A stretch of DNA of 64,000 bases from Tetragonia tetragonoides (taxonomy: Eukaryota; Streptophyta; Magnoliopsida; Caryophyllales; Aizoaceae): positions 12,808,501-12,872,500 of the forward strand of contig CM076151.1 in NCBI GenBank assembly GCA_038025085.1. Reading direction: 5' to 3'. A model generated the notes under the pieces. That model worked only from the letters and a program-made list of their open reading frames with translations, searched no databases and had not been told where the DNA came from. This document shows positions 11,371 to 21,500 of this stretch, piece after piece (position 1 is the first letter of the stretch; each line of letters opens with the position of its first letter). A program made the translations under genes and the position numbers.

Positions 11371-13332
11371 GATTATTGTTTAATTAATTAAAAATGTGAA
11401 ATGATAGATGGGAGGAGCCGGTAAATCGGTGCCTCGGTTATTTAGTGAACTAGCTGGTTCAGGACCGCGTCACACGAGGACGCGCGGGATTGATGCCTCT
11501 GTACGGAGACAGAGAGAGGCAGTTCGGATGAGGGAGATGACTGCTGAGCAAGACGATTACGCAACTAGCGAGTTCTACTCCGGTGAGCAAGACGATGATC
11601 AGATTGGCGTCGAATTATCCTCAGATTGGCGCGTGGTGAAGGGCAGAGGCGGTAGGTTTGTTAGTACTGGGTCGTCCAGTACTGGCAAACGATCTAGAGC
11701 GGAGGACGACACTACGTGGCTTGTTACAGAGCCTGTGCCCGGTGGGCCGGCGGATGATAGCGTCATACCGAGCTTCCTGGGCCACGTAGCGTCTCGTATG
11801 TGGAATGGAGAGATGAGGGGTCTCTTGAAGTGTCAGAACCGATGGAATGTCTGTCAGCGGCTGAGTCAGTGGCGAGCGGAGATGTCGGCCGAGATGAGGG
11901 CCCAGATCGAGGGGACTGGGTTATCACACCTGGCAGACATTATGTTCAGACATATTGACTTCCCCCTGATATCTGCATTCGTGGAAAGGTGGCAGCCGGA
12001 TACGAACTCGTTCCACATGCCGTTCGGAGAGATGACGATCATGTTGCACGATGTATGGCATATTCTTCGGATTCCTGTAGACGGAGAGCTCCTTTCCAAT
12101 GAGGGACGGGATGGGCAGCTGCAGACGGCGGCCATGGAGGTTCTCGGGGTCAGCCCAGAAGAACTGATGTGTAGCCACTGGCAGGGCGGTGCGGTCCTCA
12201 TGGAGTCGGTTTTTGAGCTTTGCCGTGAGCAAATAGATGACATCCAGGCGACAGCTTGGATGTGGTTACTTATTGGATCCACCTTGTTTGTCGACAAGAG
12301 TGGTAACCGTATTAGACCCTCCTGCGTGATGGAGGTGATGGACGACGGTGTTGATACGGTGCATGACTTCTCTTGGGGATCTGCTGCCCTCGCCTTCCTA
12401 TATCGTCAGCTCGGTATAGCTAGTCGCGGGGATTCTCAGGGCATCTGCGGATGCCTAACTCTCCTGCAGGCATGGATATACGAGTACTTTCCCTGCTTCC
12501 GACCTCATCGGGAGTGGATGGTTGTCGGGGACGACGAGGCTCCCCGTGCGTCCGTATGGAGTGCCCTGGCTGAGGGCAAGGACGTGGGTCGACTGGACTC
12601 CTTACGTAGACGCTTGGATCATCTGCGAGCGACAGAGGTACGTCATTTAGTTATCGGTGTTCATGATTTATTTCGTCGTTTGCTATGTTTTTTTACTTCA
12701 CCGTAACTTTCAACATTTCTACGTAGGTGGTGTGGCTGCCGTACGGTTCTAACCCGGCAGTATCTGTACCGAGGACTGTATTCATGGGGTGGCTACAGTA
12801 TCGGGATATTATCGAACCGTACATGCCTGATCGTTGTTTACGACAAATCGGGTACGTACAGAGTATCCCAACCCCGATCTTTAGGCCAGTCAAAGCGATC
12901 AGGTCATGGAGCAGTCGTTCGTACAAGGTTGTCTTCCCCGAACGGATCTCATCTGATGCTTGGCGTATGTTCCCGGGATTTTACATTCTTGGTCTCCATG
13001 GGTTTCAGGCATCCACGTCAGATCCCACAGCATGTACGGATGACTACCTCGCATGGTACTACCTTCACTCCCACCCTCGGCTGATACGTGACGCTGCAGC
13101 ACCTGTGATTCCTCCACGATCCAACAGCGATTATGTAAGTGATTAACTAAAATATATATTTTTTTACGTATTACATATCTCTGAACTCACACTCATTGTT
13201 ACTTTTTTGCAGTGGGTGAATCGTCTAGCCGTCGGATTTGAGTCTTCCATTACTTTGATTCCTCCGGAGCAAGCGGAAGGTCCTCGATCATTTATGGACG
13301 AGTTTATGAGAGATTGGCGGGCTGCCAAATGA
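10640..13332 (+). CDS. Plant mobile domain (PMD) protein, MAIN/MAIL1-like, TE-encoded
   Basis: Exons 11408-12637, 12727-13134 and 13213-13332 join in phase 0 to 585 residues. A predicted extra first exon, 10640-10711 (MSSASGSGGRGFDG..., donor ggg|gtaact), joins in phase 0 to the acceptor gatag at 11407, for 609 in total. The PMD core is clear: ISAFVERWQPDTNSFHMPFG followed by EMTIMLHDVWHILRIPVDG (roughly residues 205-255), then WLPYGSN and PDRCLRQIGYVQSIP in the second main exon. PMD proteins are of transposon origin; the Arabidopsis host members MAIN and MAIL1 act in silencing and growth. In the element this protein's role is unknown. No stop codon interrupts it, unlike its partner gene. If the first exon is not used, translation would begin at the ATG at 11408. 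Confidence 0.85.
10849..11098. repeat. Palindrome array, left side of MULE
   Basis: Seven units of the palindrome with arms cgactcaccc and gggtgagtcg (centre aa or tt), one of them lacking a base (aagggtagtcg). Spacers such as 'cctgagaccgg' and 'tctgccgatc' vary. The array lies wholly in the predicted first intron of the PMD gene. Confidence 0.92.
11108..11390. repeat. (TTA)n microsatellite tract, left side of MULE
   Basis: About 280 bases of TTA repeats with occasional tttattg or ttgtta interruptions. Long open frames of Leu, Ile or Tyr here are artefacts of the repeat. Confidence 0.97.
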
Positions 13333-16290
13333 TGTATTGACCCTAGATGAATTTGTTATTATAAGAGTTTCATTGTTATTGTTATTATTTATTTGTGTTA
13401 TTGTAATTGGTTGTTTCTTATTTACATTTTTTGTTTTATTGTAATTTGTTGTTTTATTTACCTCCAATAATCACGACCACTCTCCACATGCAAAATATAA
13501 CAATCACACAAAAATGTGACAATGATATAAGTATAACAATCACGCAAAACATTCAATTACATCGACCTCGCTAAACGATCCCAATGTGCTCTTCGCGTAA
13601 CATACATTTGCTCCCAACCAGCGACACTATCAGAACGGAAAGTAAACCATGCTTCGCATATCGGAGGAACAGGGAAATCTGAGGCTAAATCCAGACGGAT
13701 ATAATGGGAATACGAATCACCTAAATGACACATGACAATTTCCCTACTTGGACGTGTAGCAGTCGAAGGTGCTTGGAACGGTAGCACTGTGTAACAAGAA
13801 TATAACCCCCTTCCGCTGCCGTATCCGAATAACATAATCGCTGCATTGAAGAGGTTGGCAATCGGGAACAAATCCTCAATTACTATCATCCAGTGATCAT
13901 CGTTACACGCACCTCCGTCCCACATAATACGGCGGTAACCAGCGTCGACCCCTTCAACGTATAAGTTTTCGTACAATGCTCGGTTAGCTAAGAGTTCGTG
14001 TGCAATGCAAACTCTCGCCACTCGCCATTGCTCTTGGTCTCCGAAAATGTAGTCCGCAATGACACGGAAACCGCAATTACCATCCCCAAGCACATCGAGA
14101 TATCCTTCAATGAAAGGTACGATGATTCCCGGAATTTTGTTAACATGATAGAATTCAGTGATATCTATTGCGTGTCCAGCTGCAAGACAATATAATAGAA
14201 AGTCAATAATAGTACTTATCAAAAAGTAACAACATTATGTACATGTTAATAAATTATGGGTTTTCATACCAGTACTGTTTACGAAGTTACTCGATGAGGA
14301 TGAGGTACGACCACGCCCGCGGCTCGAACTGGATGACCTAGGGCGACCACGACCCCTCTGGGAGTACTCCCATGAACTAGGATCACGTCTGGTAGAGGAA
14401 CTCCCTCTCGGTCGACCTCTGACTGTCGTGTTCGCTTCCGGCTCGACGTAACTCGCTTCCTCAGGATGAAGCTGCTCATTCATAAGAACAGATATGTTGC
14501 GCACAACTGCCGGGTCGCTTGAGTTAACCTCGTCGACCAGAGACCGAAAGTATCGATGGTCCTCAGATGGATGCTCAGTCATGTCAAGCGTAGCTATCTC
14601 CACTGCATCACTAATAACGAGTGTTCGCCAAAATTTGTGGACACTATTCAAGCTAATTGGCGTGCCCGTATCCGTGGCCGTTTTCAACTCACACGCACAC
14701 GGGATCTGATGAGTGGATGTCAATACACAACCGCAACGATCAAATACTTGGTGACTCAATTCTCTCATCCTGTTCAGCTCAGCCAATAATATTTGTAAGC
14801 AGTAATGGGAAACATACCCGGTCAGATAGTTGAATGGGAAACCCGAGTACACCACACTTCTTCGTCTTCTGCACTCTTCAAGTGTGTACTTGATCTCAGT
14901 TATTTGTGACTCGATTGACTTGTTGACCTTGTTCCAAACATTGTCCAAAGCTTCAGTTGAGGAGTTCAACCACTATTTTAGCGCGGCATGTGCACTCTCC
15001 ACCCTGCAAGTCGTAGTGTTGCCAAGGTGTAGCACCTTATTCGTCCACGCAGCCACAAACATCTCTTTGTGTCTCAGCCAGGTCTCCTCTACATAGGATA
15101 TCACGTGAGGGTAAGTCCTCCAACTAACCTTCATCGTACGCACTGCTCTATCGTACGCAGCTTCTGTGGAAGCTTCCATGATAATTTTCCACCTCCCATT
15201 CTTGAACCTCTGCGCGACGGCCTTATCTTTTCCACAAAGTCTGTACACTTTGTCTTCAACGACTTTGTTAATGTGCCATGTACAGAGCAAATGGGCACTC
15301 TCGGGAAATATCTCTCTAATAGGTGTCATCAACCCTAGCTCACGATCGGTCACAATTGCTGTTGGGTGTACATCATTTCCAATAAGCATCCTCAACTTAT
15401 CTAAGACCCACGCATAGCTTGCCTGAGTCTCATCCTTCATAATGGCATAAGCTATGAGGAAGTTCTTATTGGTTGGAGTCATCCCCACTATCTCAACAAA
15501 CGGCATCTTATACTTGTTTGTTTTGTACGTGGAATCTAAGCCAATCAACCAACGAAAAGACCGAAGTAACTGAATTGATGTAGGGTGTGCCATGAACACG
15601 TGAGTTACCTCATTAGTAGCTCGGTCGGCTCTTGTCCAATGTACGTACTTATTCGCCACAGCTAAATGATGAAACTGACCAATGACATCTCTCTCTTCAA
15701 AATCAAGTTTCCTTATACGATCTCTGTGGTTGTACACATGCCGTCTAGTTGCATTGTCCTCGGGAAATTTTTCCTTAATCGCGGCCAAGATAGCACATGG
15801 CTTTGTTTGTGCCGAAGTCATGTCACGAACGAGTTTCTTTGACCCAGGACTAAGACCACTCATCTGACGATATCCCTCAGGATACACAGCAAAGTCATGG
15901 TTGTGCGTACCCCTAGTCCCAGGCAATGTGACAATCATCCAACTACTGGACCCATACACTTGCCGAGCTCTCAACTGGAACGTACATTTACAAGCCTTTG
16001 TTTTCGTATTCTTCCGAGCAGCAGTATCTAAGTCTCTTAATTCCCCTCTGTAGCGTTCACCTCGATTGCATTTTAACAATTTTACGCTTCCACTCTTCTT
16101 GTGTGACGAAATTATCAACTCAAACCCGATAGTAAGTGCAATTTGTTTTGCCCAATTAATTGCATCTGTATCACTATCAAATAACTCATCAGTGACGAAA
16201 TGCGTACTGTAATCAACACCATCACCACCGAACCGCTCCAAAGGAATCTAACGAAAACAACAAAAACAATGTTAGCTTAATCTTAAATTC

Positions 16291-16298
16291 AAACAATA

Positions 16299-16342
<44 letters not shown>

Positions 16343-16344
16343 TA

Positions 16345-16389
<45 letters not shown>

Positions 16390-16400
16390 TAATAATAAAT
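16291..16400. repeat. (ATA)n microsatellite tract, right side of MULE
   Basis: The mirror counterpart of the left (TTA)n tract, shorter, with the same 'aacaataaat' interruptions; it lies in the predicted first intron of the transposase gene. Confidence 0.95.
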
Positions 16401-16417
16401 TCTTTTTTTGTGTCTGT

Positions 16418-16637
16418 CGGTCGTCGATCTCGACTCACCCTTGGGTGAGTCGTCTGCTACAGGCGACCAAACCAAGGGTGAGTCGTCTATTGATCTCGAC
16501 TCGCCCAAGGGTGAGTCGCCTGTAGCGGACGACTCACCCAAGGGTGAGTCGCGATCGACAGACGACTCCCCTTGGGTGGGTCGCCTGTAGCAGACGACTC
16601 ACCCAAGGGTGAGTCGAAAATCTCAGACGACCGTGCA
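16418..16637. repeat. Palindrome array, right side of MULE
   Basis: Six units of the same palindrome as at 10849-11098, one damaged (gaccaaaccaagggtgag) and one altered (gactccccttgggtgggtcg). Confidence 0.92.
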
Positions 16638-16829
16638 AAAAAAATGCGCAAAAAAAATTAATTTTACCTCCGCCACCGTCGACGGCACTTCTTAATCGCC
16701 GGCAGACATCCGCGGGTTGCTTGAGTGAATGTTGATGAAGGTTGGGTATGAGAGTGGGTGGTAGAGTGGGAGAGAAGTGGTGTGAGAGTTAGAGAGGGAG
16801 AGAGGGAGAGGATGAGTGAAAAATTAAAA

Positions 16830-16894
16830 AAGGGCGAAATTGGAATTTTGGGGGGCGGTACCTAGTAATTTAGGGGCGGCATTTAGTAACACCC
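16830..16894 (-). repeat. Right terminal inverted repeat of MULE
   Basis: Ends ggcggcatttagtaacaccc, the inverse of the left terminus. Confidence 0.85.
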
Positions 16895-16903
16895 TAAAAA
16901 TTG
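16895..16903. repeat. Right 9-bp target-site duplication of MULE
   Basis: taaaaattg, identical to 10447-10455. Confidence 0.9.
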
Positions 16904-18579
16904 GAATAAACCGGAAAAAAAAAAAAAGAAAAAAAGCCAGAAAACGGAAACTTATTGAAAGCCAATAAAAAGAATATGCCCCAACCTAGTGGGCTTAGTT
17001 TGGGATTTCTATTAGAGCCCAATAGGTTTCAATAAGGTTTTTGATCACATGTTACGGTATGCTTAGGCCACAATCACTCGGCATGAAAGACAGGCTCAAA
17101 TAGCCTCCTTTATTGTCCTTATGACAATATGACCCATACGGCATAGCCAAGTTTTGTGGAAAAAGGAAAGGGAAGAAATACTCATACGTAGTCATATTGA
17201 TACAAGACATGGATTGCTACTTGCTATATATAAATGGAGTAATAACTAGACATACATGGCCATTTGAAATTGAAAGTAATGACAAATAATTATGATCTTT
17301 AGACAAAAACATCCCCTAATCACTATTGTGAACATACAATATACTTAATATCTTTGTTGCACGGACACTTAAGAATGTCACAAGTTCGTGTTAGACCAGT
17401 TTCGAAGATAAGGACATGATACATGTTTTCTATGAGAATAAGAGATAACTGACTCAAAAATTGTGTTTTCAATTCTTCATTTTCGTATAACCTTGCTTAT
17501 TATACTTATATTGTTTCTTTATCTGAAAAAGTAAAAGTTTAGTTGGAATGTTGTTTTAACTCTAAAGATGTGTTGTTTTTAGTTAAACTATGCTATTGAT
17601 CCGGTAGCTTTGAATAGAACACACCTTTAGTTTTCAACTGAATGGTTAGACAGGGTGGTGAATATTTCTTGAAATCGCTAACCCAAAACCAATTCGTAGT
17701 TTGCTATGCCCACCACCAAAATTTAAGAGCGTGTTCTTTCATTGAATTTAAATAAAATGAACTCTACTGAACTGAATAGTATAGCATGTGAAGGAAACGT
17801 ATATCAATGAACAAAATCACTGAACACAATTAAAACTCCATTGAATTAAATTAATTTGAACCTAACTAATTAAGGGTGTGTTCTTTTCACTTAGTGGACC
17901 TTACCCAATTAGTGAAAATTAGTGGCAAGATCCAACAAAAATCAAAAAGCAATACCTTATTGAATCAGTGACATGATCTACATTTCTACTCAGAAAATCA
18001 ATAACAGAACCTTTCTGAATGAAATCTTACCGGATTACTGAAAATTAGTATCAGAATTTTGCCACAGTGATAGACTGATAGTACCTTATCCTACGCTCCC
18101 AAAAATAATACTACTACATCCTAACTTTGTAAATACTACACACCAAGTCATGCACCCAAGATGACAAAAAAGGAAGCAATGCAGCCCCATTGGTCCGATC
18201 TTGATCGTATCAATCATTATCAACCAAACCATATGAAATACTCACTCCCCCATTACCCAAAAACAGGGCCCCACCAGCCTCTGGCACTTTACAGGTTTTT
18301 CTCTTCGCCCTTTTTCTGTCTCCTCTTTTTCTCTCTCTGTCTCTGTCTCTGTCTCTCCCCCCATATATTCCTTCTCTTCCCGCCATTCCTCTCTGCAATT
18401 TTACCAGCCCCCCTTTTTTCCCCTTTTCCTCTTCTTCGCCATTGTTTTCACATTAAACCACTTTTCATAAACAAAATACTTAACATATTATTTCACATTT
18501 ACAATTTCAATTTCATAGCCCTTACATATTATTATCACCTCTGTTTTTTTGTTTTTGTTTTTTTCTTTTAATTGAGAAA
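16904..18579. other. Intergenic region and pectin acetylesterase promoter
   Basis: AT-rich. Holds several short MITE-like ends: 'aaagatgtgttgttttta' near 17565 facing 'tagaacacacctttag' near 17618, and 'gagcgtgttctttca' and 'gggtgtgttcttttcac' near 17732 and 17874. A CT-rich leader (ctctctctgtctctgtctct) at about 18325-18360 is the likely 5' UTR of the next gene. No coding sequence supported. Confidence 0.5.
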
Positions 18580-21500
18580 ATGGTGTTAAGGTTAAGCAGT
18601 GTTGTTTTACTTATAGTGCTAACATGCGCACCGTGGTGCATTTGCTCGCAACAACATGAAAGACTTTTGGTGGGTATGACATTGATTTCGAGCTCCAAAG
18701 CTAGAGCTCTTGGCGCCTGTAAGTTTCTACATACTGAGATTTTCTTTTTTCTGTTTTTTTGCTTGTTTGTTATTAAAGTATACACAGCTTTTAAAATTGG
18801 TAAAGTAATTCTGAATATTGGTATTACGCTGTTTTTACTTTTTTTTTCTAATTTGGGTAATTGGTGTGGAATTTTGATGAAAAATGAAGATTGCTTGGAT
18901 GGGAGTTTGCCTGCTTATCATTTCCATAGAGGATTCGGTTCTGGTGCACGCAACTGGCTCCTGCAGTTTGAGGTAACATTTATTCATATTTAAATCTAGA
19001 TCGTCAAAATAGGGTCATTCTTTAGAAATATAGGAGTTATTTTGTATGAACGGTAACCCTTATTTCGCTAAAAAGTGACGGATGTCCTACTAGAAATTAT
19101 AGAAAGACCGTCTAGAATAAGTTGCTGCGAAGATAGTACCCTCTATGGTTTTTTCTTCTACTTTAGCTTAATCAGACAATGCTAAAAACTGCAACTGCGC
19201 GTCATAGAAAGGATTTCCTGATGAAGCTCTCTTACTCCCATCGCTTTTTCATTTTTCTTTTTTTTCCTTTTGGGAAAGAATCTTATTCAGTTGGCTTATT
19301 GTCAAAAAGGGGTTTAACAAATGTCATAACATCATAACAGGCCACCATTATACCATCATAGTGAATCATACGTAAAACACAGTCTAAACGTCAAATAATG
19401 GAATGATGATCCTATGTCAATCTCATTTCGCGTGTCAGTTGTCACAATCTGTCCCATTCCCTTATACATTTGACTGATCAGATTTCAAATTTATTCAATT
19501 ACTAAATTGAGATACATTACAAAATTATGGACACTCAGAACGTGATTGAGCTAGAGAGTGATATATACAACTAACATCTTATACCAAATTACATCGAGAT
19601 CTTTCCTTTCCATATTTGTATCAAGGTTCATAAATGACTGGGATATGCGAGCAACAAACTTCCCTGTGTACAATGAAATATTGTTGGAAACAAAGTTTAA
19701 GAATCAAATTATAGTGCAATTGGTAGACATCACCAACCTTGGCTATCATAGCATGTTAGTCAAAAACTCGATGAACCTACTAACAACTACTCAAGCCCAC
19801 ATAAGGAGATAGATGTTGAAACATTATGGCTAGCTTGTGTTTTATTGGATATGTATGAATTTATTTTGGGAGTGGATGTTCTTATTGACTATTGATACCT
19901 TAAAATAACTAATTTCCAATCATCACGCAGCGATTGAATTAGTTGTTAGGGACCCGCCACCATAAACAACAAAGGTTGATTAATTATGAGCTACCAATCC
20001 ACTTGCCTCAATGGGATTAATATCCTTTTAGCCAGTCAGATAAGTCGTTATAGTGGATATAGTCCAATACTGCTCGAGGTTAATTAACTCAAGCACAAAG
20101 AACGGGGTAAAGGGGATTCAAGCCTATGACTTAATGTATCTAAAACCTCAATTTTAACTATTAGATGAAGACATCGTGTCGATCATGAATATATGATTGT
20201 TGATGAAGCAACAAAATTTTGGCCAAGTTTTTATTTTTTTTTTGACATTTTGCAGTATGTTACTAATAATCATGGGAATCTATATTTGAATTATAGGGTG
20301 GTGGGTGGTGCAATGATGTGGAATCATGTTTGGAGAGGGCCATAACACGCCGTGGATCTACACGCTACATGACCAAGGTTGAGGTCTTTTCTGGGATCCT
20401 AAGCAACAATCACTCGCTAAATCCAGGTCCATATATACAACTTCATTTGTTCCTGTCATACTTTTTAGGATTGCTTCTCTATCAGTATTATTGGCATCAA
20501 ATATATCCTTCCATTATAAAGTCCCCCCAAAACTCCCCTTTTGCAAGGTAACAACAACATTTTTATATTAAAATCCAGGTCCATATATACAACTTAATTT
20601 GTTCCTGTGATACTTTTTAGGATTGCTACTCCATCTTGGGATGAAAAGTTTTTAAAATAACCACTTGAAAAGTCATTGCTAAATCGTTGTACTCTTATAT
20701 ATAATGCGTGTTAACTAAGGATATCTTGTCTTTGCATCAAAAAAACTAAGGATGTCTTGTCTAGTGGTTAAGACTGAGTTACCACCTACATTAGATCCAG
20801 ATTCGAATCCCGACCCTTTCCCCATTTATATTTATGTTGTACTAGTTTTAGTGCCTCCTCCGAACCAAGAAAAATAATAAAAATGTTTAATGCGTGCTAA
20901 AGGAAAAACAAAATTTGGGGTGGCCATGGCTTATAAGCTGGTTCAAATACAGGACAGACTGGATTTTTGTCCATAGTGAACCGACATCACGTGGGAAAAA
21001 GGGTGCAAATCTACTGTGATTAAACCATCCTTGATATTGGTTCATTTAATTTGTTATTAGCTGCTGAATCGACTATATGTAAATGGTGCTGATGGGTAGC
21101 TAGCTAGCATGGAAGACCAATACTCTCCTGGACTCTGAGTCACTTGATGATGATTGATCCATGTCTGAGCCTTGGATTTGTATAACAGAATCTAAGGGGG
21201 TCCTAACTTGTACATCACAAAAGGTTAACTGAGCCATTTAAAGTAATGACAATGTGACAAAAGTCCCATGTTCATTCTGTGTGTTATGTCCGTCCCTTTT
21301 CAAATGAAAAGGCTCTGTGTAGTGTAGTTCATGCATGGCCCAAGCTAGTGCACATACATCAATTTGTTCAGTTTTCGCAGCCTTATTAGGCTAACTTTTG
21401 AGGCACCCTTTTGTTCTGTGCTTTGCCTTTGTTGTACCATTTCTGATGGCTGGTTTCTATGCTTTTGTAAGTTCTAGTACAGAATGATATTTTGTGATGT

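Larger units (their letters stand above)
13557..16709 (-). pseudogene. MULE transposase fused to OTU cysteine protease, two nonsense codons
   Basis: Exons 16709-16668, 16247-14270 and 14179-13557 are phase-compatible and would encode 880 residues. The order is: short N-terminus; FAR1/WRKY-GCM1-type zinc domain (KACKCTFQL ... GTHNHDF, about 75-135); MULE DDE core with LIGLDSTYK (Asp252), IVTDRELGL (Asp315), CTWH (336-339) and CRVESAH (Glu431); SWIM-like CGCVLTSTHQIPCAC; a Gly/Arg/Ser-rich linker; and an OTU domain with GDGNCGF (Asp706, Cys709) and SHYIRL (candidate His832). The OTU part is joined by a 90-base intron (donor ctg|gtatga, acceptor ttgcag), so it is a fusion, not a separate gene. 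Codon 6 is TAA and codon 439, just after the catalytic Glu, is TAG. This copy should therefore not make full transposase. Confidence 0.85.
10456..16894. mobile_element. Full-length MULE with PMD and transposase-OTU genes
   Basis: A 6439-base element bounded by terminal inverted repeats and a perfect 9-bp target-site duplication (taaaaattg). Inside are two convergent genes: a plant-mobile-domain protein on + (10640-13332) and a MULE transposase fused to an OTU protease on - (16709-13557). Both ends share the same plan: terminal repeat, CT/GA-rich leader, small first exon, palindrome array, (TTA)n tract, main exon. The intact duplication points to a recent insertion, though the transposase carries two stop codons. 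PMD and OTU genes are known partners of some plant MULE lineages, so the gene content is not new in itself. Confidence 0.93.

Noticed and set aside
11866..12297. Minus-strand ORFs opposite the PMD gene
   Set aside because: Antisense shadows of a well-supported coding exon in a GC-richer region.
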